Positions 17,969 to 28,337 are shown, counted from the first letter of the stretch. The stretch is 64,000 nucleotides of DNA from Sphingobium xenophagum NBRC 107872 (GCF_000367345.1 NZ_BARE01000007.1:62001-126000); one strand, 5' to 3'. Made by a program: numbers and translations. Notes: generated by a model from the sequence alone, not told the origin.

Positions 17969-18460
17969 TCAGACGATCCAATCGCGCAAGACCCGCCACC
18001 GCTCCGCCTTCTGCGCGCGCGACAACGTGGCATGCGCGCCGCTGGAGGAAGGGAGGTCGATCAGCGTCAGGTCGTCCCGCCCCGCCAATTGCCGTCGTGC
18101 ATGCAGCGCTGCCGTCCTGCCGTTGAACGCGACCGCCTGCAAAGCGGGCAGGGCCGCAACGAATTGGCCGAGATCACGAAGCTGCGCATCGCTGATCAAG
18201 CTGTCCAGACTGCCGGGCCGGGTCGCGCTGGCGATCACGTCCCACAGCCCCACGCCCCGCGCCCGCAAACGCTCCAGCCGCAGCGCATAGGGCTGCCCGA
18301 CCAACGCCTCGCCCACCACATCGCCGATCAGCGCCCAGAACGCATTGCCCCGATGCGCATAATATTCCTGCCGCGCGATCGACACATCGCCGGGCAGGCT
18401 GCCCAGGATCAGCAGCCGGGTGTCGGCATCAACGCTGGGCGGGAAGGCGAATTTGAGAAT
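17969..18460 (-). CDS. DNA-deoxyinosine/uracil glycosylase-like protein, apparent non-AUG start
   Basis: About 163 residues of a Mug/UDG-superfamily glycosylase. The family N-terminus SFPPxVD-ADTRxLxLGSLPG reads here as FAFPPSVDADTRLLILGSLPG, followed by QEYYAHRGNAFW and a C-terminal LPSSSGAHAT motif, the usual active-site loop. The N-terminal block is in frame but has no ATG, GTG or TTG before it. The only candidates are ATT (18460) or ATC (18463), 8-11 nt after a good GGAGG. A GTG further in (18385) would remove the substrate-binding loop. A REP element abuts the ribosome binding site. It should remove deaminated bases from DNA. Confidence 0.72.
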   Translation of the reverse strand: MLKFAFPPSVDADTRLLILGSLPGDVSIARQEYYAHRGNAFWALIGDVVGEALVGQPYALRLERLRARGVGLWDVIASATRPGSLDSLISDAQLRDLGQFVAALPALQAVAFNGRTAALHARRQLAGRDDLTLIDLPSSSGAHATLSRAQKAERWRVLRDWIV

Positions 18461-18474
18461 GATTTCCGCGTCCT

Positions 18475-18552
18475 CCGTTCGCCCTGAGCTTGTCGAAGGG
18501 CCGTTCTTCTATGCGCAGAAGGGCAGGGCTTCGACAGGCTCAGCCCGAACGG
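18475..18552. repeat. REP-type palindrome, family B
   Basis: The outer arms CCGTTCGCCCTGAGCTTGTC and its complement (GGCTCAGCCCGAACGG) enclose an inner CTTCT/AGAAG hairpin. It lies between ychF and the glycosylase and abuts the latter's ribosome binding site. Related copies lie at 22072 and 25785. Confidence 0.85.
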
Positions 18553-18564
18553 ATAAAGGACAGA

Positions 18565-19665
18565 TCAAACGTTAAACCGGAACAGCATGATGTCGCCGTC
18601 CTGCGTCACATAGTCCTTGCCTTCGGACCGCCACTTGCCTGCTTCCTTGGCACCCGCCTCGCCATTGAACTGGACATAGTCGGCATAGGCCATGGTTTCC
18701 GCGCGGATGAAGCCTTTTTCGAAATCGGTATGGATCGCGCCAGCCGCCTGCGGGGCTTTCGACCCCTTGTGCACGGTCCAGGCGCGCGCTTCCTTCGGTC
18801 CCACGGTGAAGAAGGTGATGAGGCCCAGCAACTCATAGCCAGCCCGGATGATCCGCGCGAGGCCCGCCTCGGTCAGCCCCAGGGCTTCCAGATATTCGCC
18901 GCGCTCCTCGACCGGCATGGTCACCAGTTCGGCCTCGATCGCCGCCGACACGATGACCGCGCTGGCATTTTCCGCCGCCGCCTTTTCGAACACCCGTGCG
19001 GAATGGGCATTGCCCTGCGCCGCCGCGCCTTCCTCGACATTGCAGACATAGAGGACGGGCTTGGCCGTCAGCAGCTGCGCCTGCGCGAAGAGGCGGGCTT
19101 CCTCGTCATCGCGCGGCTGGGTCAGGCGCGCAGGCTTGCCATCGCGCAGCAATTCCAGCGTCTGCCCCAGCACGGAAGCGGCGGCCTTGGCCTCCTTGTC
19201 GCCCTGCGCGCCCTTCTTCAGCAGATTGGGCACGCGCTTTTCCAGGCTTTCCAGATCGGCCAGCATCAATTCGGTCTCGACCGTCTCGGCGTCAGCGATC
19301 GGATCGACCTTGCCCTCGACATGGGTGATGTCGTCATCCTCGAAACAGCGCAGCACATGAACGATGGCGTCGGTTTCGCGGATATTGGCCAGGAACTGGT
19401 TGCCCAGCCCTTCACCCTTGGACGCGCCGCGGACCAGGCCGGCAATGTCGACAAACGCCAGCTGCGTCTCGATGATCTTCTGCGACCCGCCAATCTTCGC
19501 GATCGTCTCCAACCGGGGGTCCGGCACAGCCACGCGCCCCTCGTTCGGCTCGATCGTGCAGAAGGGATAATTCGCCGCCTGCGCCGCCTGCGTTTCGGTC
19601 AGCGCATTGAACAGGGTGGACTTGCCCACATTGGGAAGCCCGACGATACCGCAACGAAAACCCAT
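18565..19665 (-). CDS. ychF: Redox-regulated ATPase YchF (Obg-like)
   Basis: 366 residues. The P-loop GLPNVGKST at 9-17, switch NYPFCTIEPNEG, G3 DIAGLVRGASKGEGLG and a TGS-type C-terminus (FTVGPKEARAWTVHKG, then DYVQFNGEAGAKEAGK) are all present at family length. YchF binds the ribosome and hydrolyses ATP rather than GTP because the usual NKxD is altered to the family form. Single gene flanked by pgm upstream and a REP element downstream. Confidence 0.97.
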   Translation of the reverse strand: MGFRCGIVGLPNVGKSTLFNALTETQAAQAANYPFCTIEPNEGRVAVPDPRLETIAKIGGSQKIIETQLAFVDIAGLVRGASKGEGLGNQFLANIRETDAIVHVLRCFEDDDITHVEGKVDPIADAETVETELMLADLESLEKRVPNLLKKGAQGDKEAKAAASVLGQTLELLRDGKPARLTQPRDDEEARLFAQAQLLTAKPVLYVCNVEEGAAAQGNAHSARVFEKAAAENASAVIVSAAIEAELVTMPVEERGEYLEALGLTEAGLARIIRAGYELLGLITFFTVGPKEARAWTVHKGSKAPQAAGAIHTDFEKGFIRAETMAYADYVQFNGEAGAKEAGKWRSEGKDYVTQDGDIMLFRFNV

Positions 19666-19760
19666 TTGACTGCCTTCACTTCAAATCCGATGGCGCGCCC
19701 GATAGCGGTTTCGCCGTGCATTGGCCAGCCTTTGCCCCATCGGCGACAATATCGGACCGA

Positions 19761-21425
<1,665 letters not shown>

Positions 21426-21478
21426 TTATGGCCCGGCGTTGTGACAATTCGCAATGCAGTTATTGCCTGCCCGCCCGC

Positions 21479-22048
21479 TCAATCCGCCAGCCGCAGCGCG
21501 ACTTCGTTCATGAACCGCGCATCGTCATTCTTCGCCAGCCATTCCGCTTCCGCGCCGATCGCGCCCAGCATGTCGGCCAGCGCGTCGCTCTCGCTCTTGT
21601 GATAATTGCCCAGCACATAGTCATGCACCCGGTCCTTGTGCCCCGGATGACCGATGCCGATCCGCACCCGGCGGAAATCCGCGCCGATATGCGCGTCGGT
21701 CGATCGCAGGCCGTTATGCCCGGCATTGCCGCCGCCACGCTTCACCTTCACCTTCATCGGCGCCAGATCCAGTTCGTCGTGAAAGACGGTCACGTCCTGC
21801 GGCGTCAGCTTGTAGAAGCGCATGGCCTCGCCAACGGCCCGCCCGCTTTCGTTCATGAATGTCGCGGGTTTGAGCAGCAGGATCTTCTCCGGCCCTATCC
21901 GCCCTTCCTGGGTCCAGCCCTGAAACTGCTTGCGGGGCGGGGAGAAGCGATACAGGTCCGCGATCAGGTCTGCGACCATGAAGCCGACATTATGCCGGTG
22001 CATCGCATATTGCGCGCCCGGATTGCCCAGGCCCACCCAGATTTGCAT
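21479..22048 (-). CDS. pth: Peptidyl-tRNA hydrolase
   Basis: 189 residues from the ATG at 22048 giving MQIWVGLGNPG, the family N-terminus. An upstream in-frame extension to 22114 is translated from a REP element and is discarded. The catalytic His19 lies in MHRHNVGF, with Asn9 and Asp in VFHDELDLAP; the NGLRSTD and RVRIGIGHPG motifs are present. It recycles tRNA from stalled peptidyl-tRNA. Downstream of rplY on the same strand, a common pairing, but a REP element sits in the spacer. Confidence 0.96.
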   Translation of the reverse strand: MQIWVGLGNPGAQYAMHRHNVGFMVADLIADLYRFSPPRKQFQGWTQEGRIGPEKILLLKPATFMNESGRAVGEAMRFYKLTPQDVTVFHDELDLAPMKVKVKRGGGNAGHNGLRSTDAHIGADFRRVRIGIGHPGHKDRVHDYVLGNYHKSESDALADMLGAIGAEAEWLAKNDDARFMNEVALRLAD

Positions 22049-22071
22049 CGTCGCTTGCTCCTTCACGACAA

Positions 22072-22133
22072 AACCCCGTTCGCCCTGAGCCTGTCGAACC
22101 GCCTGGTCCGACAAGCCCAGCCCGAACGGGGTT
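22072..22133. repeat. REP-type palindrome, family B, in the rplY-pth spacer
   Basis: The arms AACCCCGTTCGCCCTGAGC and GCCCAGCCCGAACGGGGTT surround a short centre. The element lies 24 nt before the pth start, so it would form a hairpin in the bicistronic mRNA and could modulate the pth:rplY ratio. Confidence 0.82.
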
Positions 22134-22161
22134 GAGCTGAACCGTTATACGGTCGAAAGGC

Positions 22162-22776
22162 TTATTCGGCTTCCGCCTCGGCCTCGCCTTCACCTTCGGC
22201 GCTCTTGAGAGCCGACGGGGCGACGATGGTCGCGATCGTGAAGTCGCGATCCTCGATCGCGGGCTTCGCGCCCTTGGGCAGCGTCACCGCGCTGATGTGG
22301 ATCGAATCACCGACTTCGAAGCCGGTCAGGTCGACCACGACATCGTCGGGGATTTCGGAAGCATCGACGACCAGTTCGACATCATGACGAACGACGTTCA
22401 GCACGCCACCCTTCTTGAGGCCGGGCGAGGCGGCTTCATTTTCGAAACGCACAGGGACCGCGACGGTCACGCTGGCATGTTCGGCAACGCGCAGGAAGTC
22501 GGCGTGCAGCGGACGGTCCGAAACGGGGTGGAAGGCCACATCCTTGGGCAGGGTGCGGACGGTCTTGCCGTTCACTTCGACCATGATGACCGAATTGAAG
22601 AAGTGGCCGGTGCCGAGCAGCTTGTTGAGGAGCTTTTCCTCGACATGGATCGACAGGGGTTCTTCGTTCATTCCATAGATGACGGCGGGTACGCGGCCCT
22701 CACGGCGGAGGGCGCGGGAGGCTCCCTTGCCTGCCCGATCGCGTGCCTCGGCCGACAGCGTAAGCTGCTCGCTCAT
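22162..22776 (-). CDS. rplY: 50S ribosomal protein L25/Ctc
   Basis: 204 residues from the ATG at 22776 with GGAGACAC upstream; a longer in-frame reading to 22923 runs through a REP element and is rejected. The N-terminal L25 domain ([26 protein letters not shown]) binds 5S rRNA; the C-terminal TL5/Ctc beta domain ([19 protein letters not shown]) follows, then a Glu/Ala-rich tail. This is the long Ctc form common in alphaproteobacteria. Confidence 0.96.
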   Translation of the reverse strand: MSEQLTLSAEARDRAGKGASRALRREGRVPAVIYGMNEEPLSIHVEEKLLNKLLGTGHFFNSVIMVEVNGKTVRTLPKDVAFHPVSDRPLHADFLRVAEHASVTVAVPVRFENEAASPGLKKGGVLNVVRHDVELVVDASEIPDDVVVDLTGFEVGDSIHISAVTLPKGAKPAIEDRDFTIATIVAPSALKSAEGEGEAEAEAE

Positions 22777-22892
22777 TGCGTGTCTCCAAAAGCTGGTTTG
22801 AGTTACTTTTCCCGCCACGCCTCCAGGGATGACCATAGCGGGAGCGCGCCCTTTAGCAGAAAAGTCCCAGAAAGCAAGCGGGCCAACACGCG

Positions 22893-22958
22893 GTGCTCCC
22901 GCGAAGGCGGGAGCCCAGTTCATACGTCTCGACTGGACTCCCGCCTTCGCGGGAGCAC
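22893..22958. repeat. REP-type palindrome, family A
   Basis: GTGCTCCCGCGAAGGCGGGA and its complement TCCCGCCTTCGCGGGAGCAC flank a short centre. It lies between the second TraB/GumN gene and rplY, 8 nt beyond the former's stop codon, where it may act as a transcript end. Confidence 0.87.
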
Positions 22959-22965
22959 AAAGCGC

Positions 22966-23862
22966 CTACTGCACCCGCGTCACCGCAAACCCGCGCGCCT
23001 TCAGCAGGTCGATCAGATTCTCCCGCCCCGTCAGATGCCCGGCGCCCACCGCGATGAACGGCGCGCCCTTCATCGGTTCGATGGCTTTCACCCAGTCGCG
23101 GTTGCGCGCCACCAGCACCGCTTCCTCGACCACCGGGTCGGGCTGCTCGCCAATCTGGTCCTCCCTGGCGATCGCTTCCATGTCGCCCGTGCTCCAGGCT
23201 TTGAGGATGCGGTCATACAGCCCCTTCATATCCTTGGCCTCATGCACGGTCTGCACCAGCAGGCGCGATTGCGCCGCTTGCGGCAGCGTGTCGAACGCGC
23301 CGAACTGCCGCTCTATCGTCTCCAGCCCGCCAATCGGCTTGCCTGCCTTCGTGAAGGCCGCGATCAGTACCGGCTCGACTCCGTCATCCTGACTGACACC
23401 CAGCCCCTGTTGCGTCGCCGCCGACAGCAGCATCGCCGCTGCCCAGCTTTCATAGCCTGACAATATTTGCGTGCTGGTCCCGCCATCGCTGATCGCCTTG
23501 TCCAGCGCAGCCTTCTCCTTGTCCGGCACGCGCGCTTCGAGTGGCGGCAGGCCCGGACTGCGCCCCATGGATTCGAACAGGGCGAGCGTTTTCTCCTCGT
23601 CCTGCAAATCCGCCGCCTCCAGCACCAGCCGGTCGGCCTTGGCCATCGCTGCGCGGATCGTCGGCGTCTCCCACGCTACCCCCTTGGGCAGCACATGGAT
23701 GGTGCCGAACAGCCATCCCTTCATGTCGCCGCGCTGCACCTGCCACAGCGCCGGGCCATCCTTTGCAGCGGGCGAGGGGACAGGGTCGCTGCCACAGGCG
23801 GCAACCAGCGTCAGCGCACAGAATGCCAGAAAATGCGCCAGAAATCGGGTGAACAGCCGCAT
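22966..23862 (-). CDS. TraB/GumN-family lipoprotein (second of a tandem pair)
   Basis: 298 residues. A lipoprotein signal ends at Cys23 (LTLVAAC, lipobox), followed by the family core: WLFGTIHVLPKGV with the conserved GTxH, a Glu-rich segment (LVLEAADLQDEE), and the C-terminal VGAGHLTG with GxGH. TraB/GumN proteins resemble Tiki metalloproteases; activity in bacteria is mostly unproven. The conserved His and Glu residues are present, so it is likely intact. It follows its paralogue by 6 nt and shares its layout, indicating a tandem duplication with one copy lipidated. Confidence 0.88.
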   Translation of the reverse strand: MRLFTRFLAHFLAFCALTLVAACGSDPVPSPAAKDGPALWQVQRGDMKGWLFGTIHVLPKGVAWETPTIRAAMAKADRLVLEAADLQDEEKTLALFESMGRSPGLPPLEARVPDKEKAALDKAISDGGTSTQILSGYESWAAAMLLSAATQQGLGVSQDDGVEPVLIAAFTKAGKPIGGLETIERQFGAFDTLPQAAQSRLLVQTVHEAKDMKGLYDRILKAWSTGDMEAIAREDQIGEQPDPVVEEAVLVARNRDWVKAIEPMKGAPFIAVGAGHLTGRENLIDLLKARGFAVTRVQ

Positions 23863-23868
23863 CGCCGC

Positions 23869-24762
23869 TTACTCCTTCACGCGCCGGGTCTTGATGCCCA
23901 GCGCCTTCAACTGATCCTGCACGCTGCCCTTGCCCGCCAGATGCCCAGCGCCCACGGCCACGAACACCGTGCCGGGCCGGTCCATCCGCCCCTTTATCCA
24001 CTGCGCCCAGTTCGCATTGCGCCCGGTCAGCAATGTCTGCGCCAGCTGCGGCGTCGCTTCGAGCGATTCGTTCATCGACCTGGCCAGCCGCTTGGGGTCG
24101 CCCGCCTGCCAATAGCGCAGCAGCTTGGCAAACTCGCCCTCCATCTCCGGCAATCCATCGACCGTCGCGTTCAGAAATTCGATCTGTTGCGCCATCGGCA
24201 GCGTGGCGAAGAAATCGATCTGCTGCTCGACCGTCTCCAGCGCCTCGACCTGCTTGCCCGCCTTCACCGCCGCCGCGCGCAATATCTTTTCCGCGCCCAG
24301 ATCGGCCCGGTAGCCCAGCTTCTGGAGCGGCGCGACCGACAGCGCCATGCCCGCCATCCACGGGGCAAAGCGTTCGAATGCCTGCCACGGCATCGCATTG
24401 GCCTCCATCGCCGCGCGATATTTCGCCCGCGCCGCGTCGTCCAGCCGGTCCGACAGCGCCACCCCGTCGCCCGCGACCGCCTTGCTCATCATGACAGCGC
24501 CCATGGCATTGGGATCGTCCGGCTCGATGATCTCCAGCACCAGCTCGTCCGCCCCGTCAAACGCGGCCTTCACATCGCCGCGGAACCAGTCGATCCCCGG
24601 CTTCATCACATGGACGGTGCCAAACAGGTAGATTGTGGTGTCCGCATCCTGCACCCGCCACAGGGCGGGGGTGGCGACGATATTGGCGGGCGTGGCCGGG
24701 CGCGCCTGCGCCACGCCACTCATCATCAACAGCGCAGCGGCGCATAAACGAAGCATCTTCAT
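23869..24762 (-). CDS. TraB/GumN-family secreted protein (first of a tandem pair)
   Basis: About 297 residues from the second ATG (MKMLRLCAAALL), which begins a normal signal peptide ending at GVAQA; another ATG lies 9 nt upstream. Core motifs are YLFGTVHVMKPGI (GTxH), LVLEIIEPDDP and VAVGAGHLAGKGS (GxGH). Unlike the downstream paralogue there is no lipobox, so the product should be soluble periplasmic. Substrate unknown; a Tiki-like metalloprotease activity is the family hypothesis. Confidence 0.87.
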   Translation of the reverse strand: MKMLRLCAAALLMMSGVAQARPATPANIVATPALWRVQDADTTIYLFGTVHVMKPGIDWFRGDVKAAFDGADELVLEIIEPDDPNAMGAVMMSKAVAGDGVALSDRLDDAARAKYRAAMEANAMPWQAFERFAPWMAGMALSVAPLQKLGYRADLGAEKILRAAAVKAGKQVEALETVEQQIDFFATLPMAQQIEFLNATVDGLPEMEGEFAKLLRYWQAGDPKRLARSMNESLEATPQLAQTLLTGRNANWAQWIKGRMDRPGTVFVAVGAGHLAGKGSVQDQLKALGIKTRRVKE

Positions 24763-24896
24763 GCCGCACACATGCGTGCAGGGCGGCCCAAGGGCAAGCT
24801 GCTTAACCCTGTTTTGCGCGCGTCTCCCTTGACCGTATCAGCCCCATACGCCAATGCGCGACGCCAAGATAAACCGTCATATCGCAAGGATCACCC

Positions 24897-25769
24897 GTGG
24901 CCGAAGGCAAAGCGCTTTCCTTCCAGGACCTCATCCTGACTCTCCATGCCTATTGGGGGAAACAGGGCTGCGTCATCCTCCAGCCCTATGACATGGAAGT
25001 GGGCGCAGGCACCTTCCACCCCGCGACCACCTTGCGCGCGCTGGGGCCAAAGCCGTGGAACGCCGCCTATGTCCAGCCCAGCCGCCGCCCGACCGATGGC
25101 CGCTATGGCGAAAATCCCAACCGGCTTCAGCATTATTACCAATATCAGGTGATCATGAAGCCGTCGCCCGCCAACCTTCAGGATCTCTATCTGGGGTCGC
25201 TGATGGAAATCGGCATCGATCCGCTGGTCCATGACATCCGCTTTGTCGAGGATGACTGGGAAAGCCCGACGCTGGGCGCCTGGGGGCTGGGCTGGGAAGT
25301 CTGGTGCGACGGCATGGAAGTCAGCCAGTTTACCTATTTTCAGCAGATGGGCGGTTATGACTGCAAGCCGGTCGCGGGCGAACTGACCTACGGGCTAGAA
25401 CGGCTCGCCATGTATATCCAGGGCGTCGACAGCGTCTATAACCTGAAATTCAACGACGCGGGCGTCACCTATGGCGACGTGTTCCTCGACAATGAAAAGC
25501 AGATGTCGAAATGGAATTTCGAGGTCGCCGACACGGAAAAACTGTTCCGCTGGTTCAAGGATTGCCAGGCCGAATGGCGCCAGTGCATCGACAATGGCGT
25601 CCCGCTCGCCGCGTTCGAGCAGGCGATCAAGGCATCGCACACCTTCAACCTGCTACAGGCCCGCGGCGTCATCTCCGTACAGGAACGCGCCAGCTACATG
25701 GGCCAGGTCCGCGACATGGCCAAGGGCAGCTGCGAAGCATGGATGGAATCCAACGGATGGACGGCGTGA
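24897..25769 (+). CDS. glyQ: Glycyl-tRNA synthetase alpha subunit
   Basis: 290 residues from a GTG start ([15 protein letters not shown]). Class II catalytic core: [35 protein letters not shown] (motif 2 region) and [12 protein letters not shown] (motif 3). It forms an alpha2beta2 enzyme with GlyS and charges tRNA-Gly. glyS follows 129 nt downstream, an unusually long gap filled by a REP element. Confidence 0.98.
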   Translation: MAEGKALSFQDLILTLHAYWGKQGCVILQPYDMEVGAGTFHPATTLRALGPKPWNAAYVQPSRRPTDGRYGENPNRLQHYYQYQVIMKPSPANLQDLYLGSLMEIGIDPLVHDIRFVEDDWESPTLGAWGLGWEVWCDGMEVSQFTYFQQMGGYDCKPVAGELTYGLERLAMYIQGVDSVYNLKFNDAGVTYGDVFLDNEKQMSKWNFEVADTEKLFRWFKDCQAEWRQCIDNGVPLAAFEQAIKASHTFNLLQARGVISVQERASYMGQVRDMAKGSCEAWMESNGWTA

Positions 25770-25784
25770 TGGGCACAAATTTAA

Positions 25785-25886
25785 ACCCGTTCGCCCTGAG
25801 CCTGTCGAAGGGCTCCACTGAGCCGAAGGCGAAGTACCTTCACTGCGTTCAGGGGCGGGCTTCGACAAGCTCAGCCCGAACGGTTT
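25785..25886. repeat. REP-type palindrome, family B, between glyQ and glyS
   Basis: The outer arms AACCCGTTCGCCCTGAGCC and GCTCAGCCCGAACGGTT flank a longer centre that includes GAGCCGAAGGCGAAGTACCT. It occupies almost the whole glyQ-glyS spacer and would fold in the operon mRNA. Confidence 0.85.
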
Positions 25887-25898
25887 GGGATGCGATAA

Positions 25899-28337
25899 AT
25901 GACTGACTTCCTCCTCGAACTGCGCTGCGAGGAAATTCCCGCGCGCATGCAATTGAAGGCCAGCGACGATCTCGCCCGCCTGTTTACCGAGGAACTGGCC
26001 AAGTCCGGCCTCACCCCCGGCGCGATCGACAGTTTCGTGACGCCGCGCCGCCTGGCGCTCATCGCCCGCGACCTGCCGCTGGAAACCGCCGCCGTCAGCG
26101 AAGAGCATAAAGGCCCGCGCACCAGCGCGCCGCCCCAGGCGCTCGAAGGCTTCCTGCGCAAGACCGGCCTGACCCAGGACCAGCTGGAGGATCGCGACGG
26201 CGTCTGGTTCGCCGTCGTCAACAAGCCCGGCCGCGCGACCGCAGACGTGCTGGCCCAAGCCATACCCGCCATCATCCGCGCCTTCCCCTGGCCCAAATCG
26301 ATGCGCTGGGGCATCGCGTCCCAGACCACCGAAAGCCTGCGCTGGGTCCGCCCGTTGCAGGGCATCGTCGCGATTTTGGGCGAGGACCTTATCTCCTGCG
26401 AAGTCGACGGCATCCAGTCGGGCTACGCGACGCTCGGCCACCGCTTCCACCATAGCGGCGAGATCACCATCGGCGGCGCGAGCGATTACGCCGAAAAGCT
26501 GCGCGCCTGCCATGTCATCGTCAGCCATCAGGAACGCCAGTCGATCATCGCGGAAAAATCGGCACAGGCCGCCGCCGCCCACGGCTACACCGTGGTCGAG
26601 GACAAGGGGCTGATCGCGGAAAATGCGGGCCTCACCGAATGGCCGGTCCCGCTGCTGGGCGATTTCGACTCCGCCTTCCTGGAGGTGCCGCCTGAAGTCA
26701 TCCAGCTGACCCTGCGCATCAACCAGAAATATTTCGTCCTGCGCGATGGCGAGGGCAAACTCGCCCCCGCCTTCATCTGCACCGCCAATATCGAGGCGAA
26801 GGATGGCGGCGCGGCGATCATTGCCGGCAACCGCAAGGTACTGGCCGCACGCCTCTCGGACGCTCGCTTCTTCTGGGAACAGGACCGCAAGACCCGGCTG
26901 GAGGATCACGCAAAGAAGCTGAAACGCATCACCTTCCACGAGAAACTCGGCACCGTCGCCGACAAGGTCGAGCGCGTGGCGAAACTCGCCCGCTGGCTGG
27001 TGGAAGAGGGCATCGTCACCCCAACCACCACCGTCACCCCAGCGAAGGCTGGGGTCTCAGGCGGCAGCGTCCCAACGCCTGAGATGCCAGCTTCCGCTGG
27101 CATGACGAAGGATCGGTTGGCAGACCTCGCCGAACAGGCCGCCCGCCTCTGCAAGGCCGACCTCGTCACCGAAATGGTCGGCGAATTCCCCGAACTGCAA
27201 GGCGTCATGGGCGGCTACTACGCCCGCGCCGAAGGCCTACCCGACGCCGTAGCCGACGCCATCCGCGACCATTACAAGCCGGTCGGCCAGGGCGACGACG
27301 TCCCCACCGCGCCGGTCACGGTAGCGGTGAGTTTGGCGGATAAGCTGGATACTATTTTCGCATTTTTGTCTGTAGACTTGGCACCGACTGGCAGCAAAGA
27401 CCCATTTGCTTTGCGGAGGTCGATGATCGCTGGCATCGCAGTTCTGGAATTCAATAACCTTCGCGTTCACATAAACCAGATCATTTTGCACTGGGTTTCT
27501 ATTACTTTCCAGCAAATGAGTAGTGATTTTCAGGACGCTACGGAACAGAATAGAAAAAATATTGCGCTTAACCAAGAAATAACGCAGTTATTTAGTTTAA
27601 TAGAGATTCAAAAATTAACCATGGTTCGCGATAAAATCGCTAGTGTTTTAGAGCCAAAGGGTGGGGACGCTGGGCGATTCCAAAAATGGAATGAGTTACT
27701 ACAGCGCGGAAGAAACGACGAATTTATCGAACTACGATATAAGGTGCTGATGTTTGCTGGCGACCGCCTCAAGGTCCAGCAGAAGGAAGCCGGCGTCCGC
27801 CACGACCTGATCGACGCGGTGTTCGCCTTGGGCGGCGAGGATGATCTCGTCCGCCTGCTCGCCCGCGTCCATGCGCTCCAGTCCTTCGTCGCGACCGACG
27901 ATGGCGCAAACCTGCTGGCGGGCTACAAGCGTGCCGCGAACATCCTCAAGAAGGAAGCGCCTGCCCAACCCACCACCGTCATCCCCGCGAAGGCTGGGAC
28001 CCATCTCCCAACCGAGCAACCAGACACAGCCGCGACGATGGATTCCCGCCTTCGCGGGAATGACGGGCCTCTTTCCTACACCCCCGAAATAGCCGAAGCT
28101 GCGCTCATCGCCGCGCTCGACGTGGCGGAACCGCGCACGGCTCAGGCGGTGGCGGCGGAGGATTTCGAGGGCGCGATGGCGGCCCTTGCAACGCTCCGCG
28201 CGCCCATCGACGCCTTCTTTGAAAGCGTGACGGTCAATGATCCCGATGCGGACAAGCGCGCCGCCCGCCTCGCCCTTCTGGCGCGGGTCCGCGATGCCGT
28301 TCACAGTGTAGCGGACTTTTCGAAAATTACCGGATGA
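25899..28337 (+). CDS. glyS: Glycyl-tRNA synthetase beta subunit, abnormally long and mosaic
   Basis: 812 residues, about 120 more than E. coli GlyS (689). Normal family sequence runs from FLLELRCEEIPARM through the tRNA-body domains and resumes at DRLKVQQKEAGVRHDLIDAV. Three departures are visible. Residues about 378-403 and 694-723 are translated from family-A REP elements (VTPAKAGVSGG and VIPAKAGTHL; the second also contains DSRLRGNDG). Residues about 480-618 come from a low-GC patch that keeps the conserved PTGSKDPFALRR but then encodes about 60 more residues than expected, in unusual codons. The frame stays open throughout, so the protein is probably functional. It should complete the alpha2beta2 synthetase. 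Confidence 0.93.
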   Translation: MTDFLLELRCEEIPARMQLKASDDLARLFTEELAKSGLTPGAIDSFVTPRRLALIARDLPLETAAVSEEHKGPRTSAPPQALEGFLRKTGLTQDQLEDRDGVWFAVVNKPGRATADVLAQAIPAIIRAFPWPKSMRWGIASQTTESLRWVRPLQGIVAILGEDLISCEVDGIQSGYATLGHRFHHSGEITIGGASDYAEKLRACHVIVSHQERQSIIAEKSAQAAAAHGYTVVEDKGLIAENAGLTEWPVPLLGDFDSAFLEVPPEVIQLTLRINQKYFVLRDGEGKLAPAFICTANIEAKDGGAAIIAGNRKVLAARLSDARFFWEQDRKTRLEDHAKKLKRITFHEKLGTVADKVERVAKLARWLVEEGIVTPTTTVTPAKAGVSGGSVPTPEMPASAGMTKDRLADLAEQAARLCKADLVTEMVGEFPELQGVMGGYYARAEGLPDAVADAIRDHYKPVGQGDDVPTAPVTVAVSLADKLDTIFAFLSVDLAPTGSKDPFALRRSMIAGIAVLEFNNLRVHINQIILHWVSITFQQMSSDFQDATEQNRKNIALNQEITQLFSLIEIQKLTMVRDKIASVLEPKGGDAGRFQKWNELLQRGRNDEFIELRYKVLMFAGDRLKVQQKEAGVRHDLIDAVFALGGEDDLVRLLARVHALQSFVATDDGANLLAGYKRAANILKKEAPAQPTTVIPAKAGTHLPTEQPDTAATMDSRLRGNDGPLSYTPEIAEAALIAALDVAEPRTAQAVAAEDFEGAMAALATLRAPIDAFFESVTVNDPDADKRAARLALLARVRDAVHSVADFSKITG
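27032..27107. repeat. REP family-A element inside glyS (first)
   Basis: CGTCACCCCAGCGAAGGCTG and GCCAGCTTCCGCTGGCATGA form the two arms. The element is translated in frame into a PAKAG...PASAGMT segment, about residues 378-403 of GlyS. Confidence 0.8.
27337..27750 (+). other. Low-GC patch within glyS
   Basis: By hand count, 27421-27720 contains 123 G/C in 300 nt (41%), against about 60% or more on either side. It uses codons rare elsewhere in the window (TTA, ATA, AGA, AAA-rich runs) but remains a single open frame with glyS. Both edges fall in conserved GlyS sequence, so the patch replaced or remodelled a piece of the gene rather than simply interrupting it. Confidence 0.8.
27978..28066. 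repeat. REP family-A element inside glyS (second)
   Basis: CGTCATCCCCGCGAAGGCTG and GATTCCCGCCTTCGCGGGAA form the arms. It is translated in frame as about residues 694-723 of GlyS. Confidence 0.85.

Noticed and set aside
22072-22114. N-terminal extension of Pth
   Set aside because: These codons come from a REP palindrome; the family N-terminus MQIWVGLGNPG starts at 22048.
27337-27750. Frameshift or pseudogene in glyS
   Set aside because: The frame is open through both REP insertions and the low-GC patch, and conserved sequence resumes in frame on the far side.
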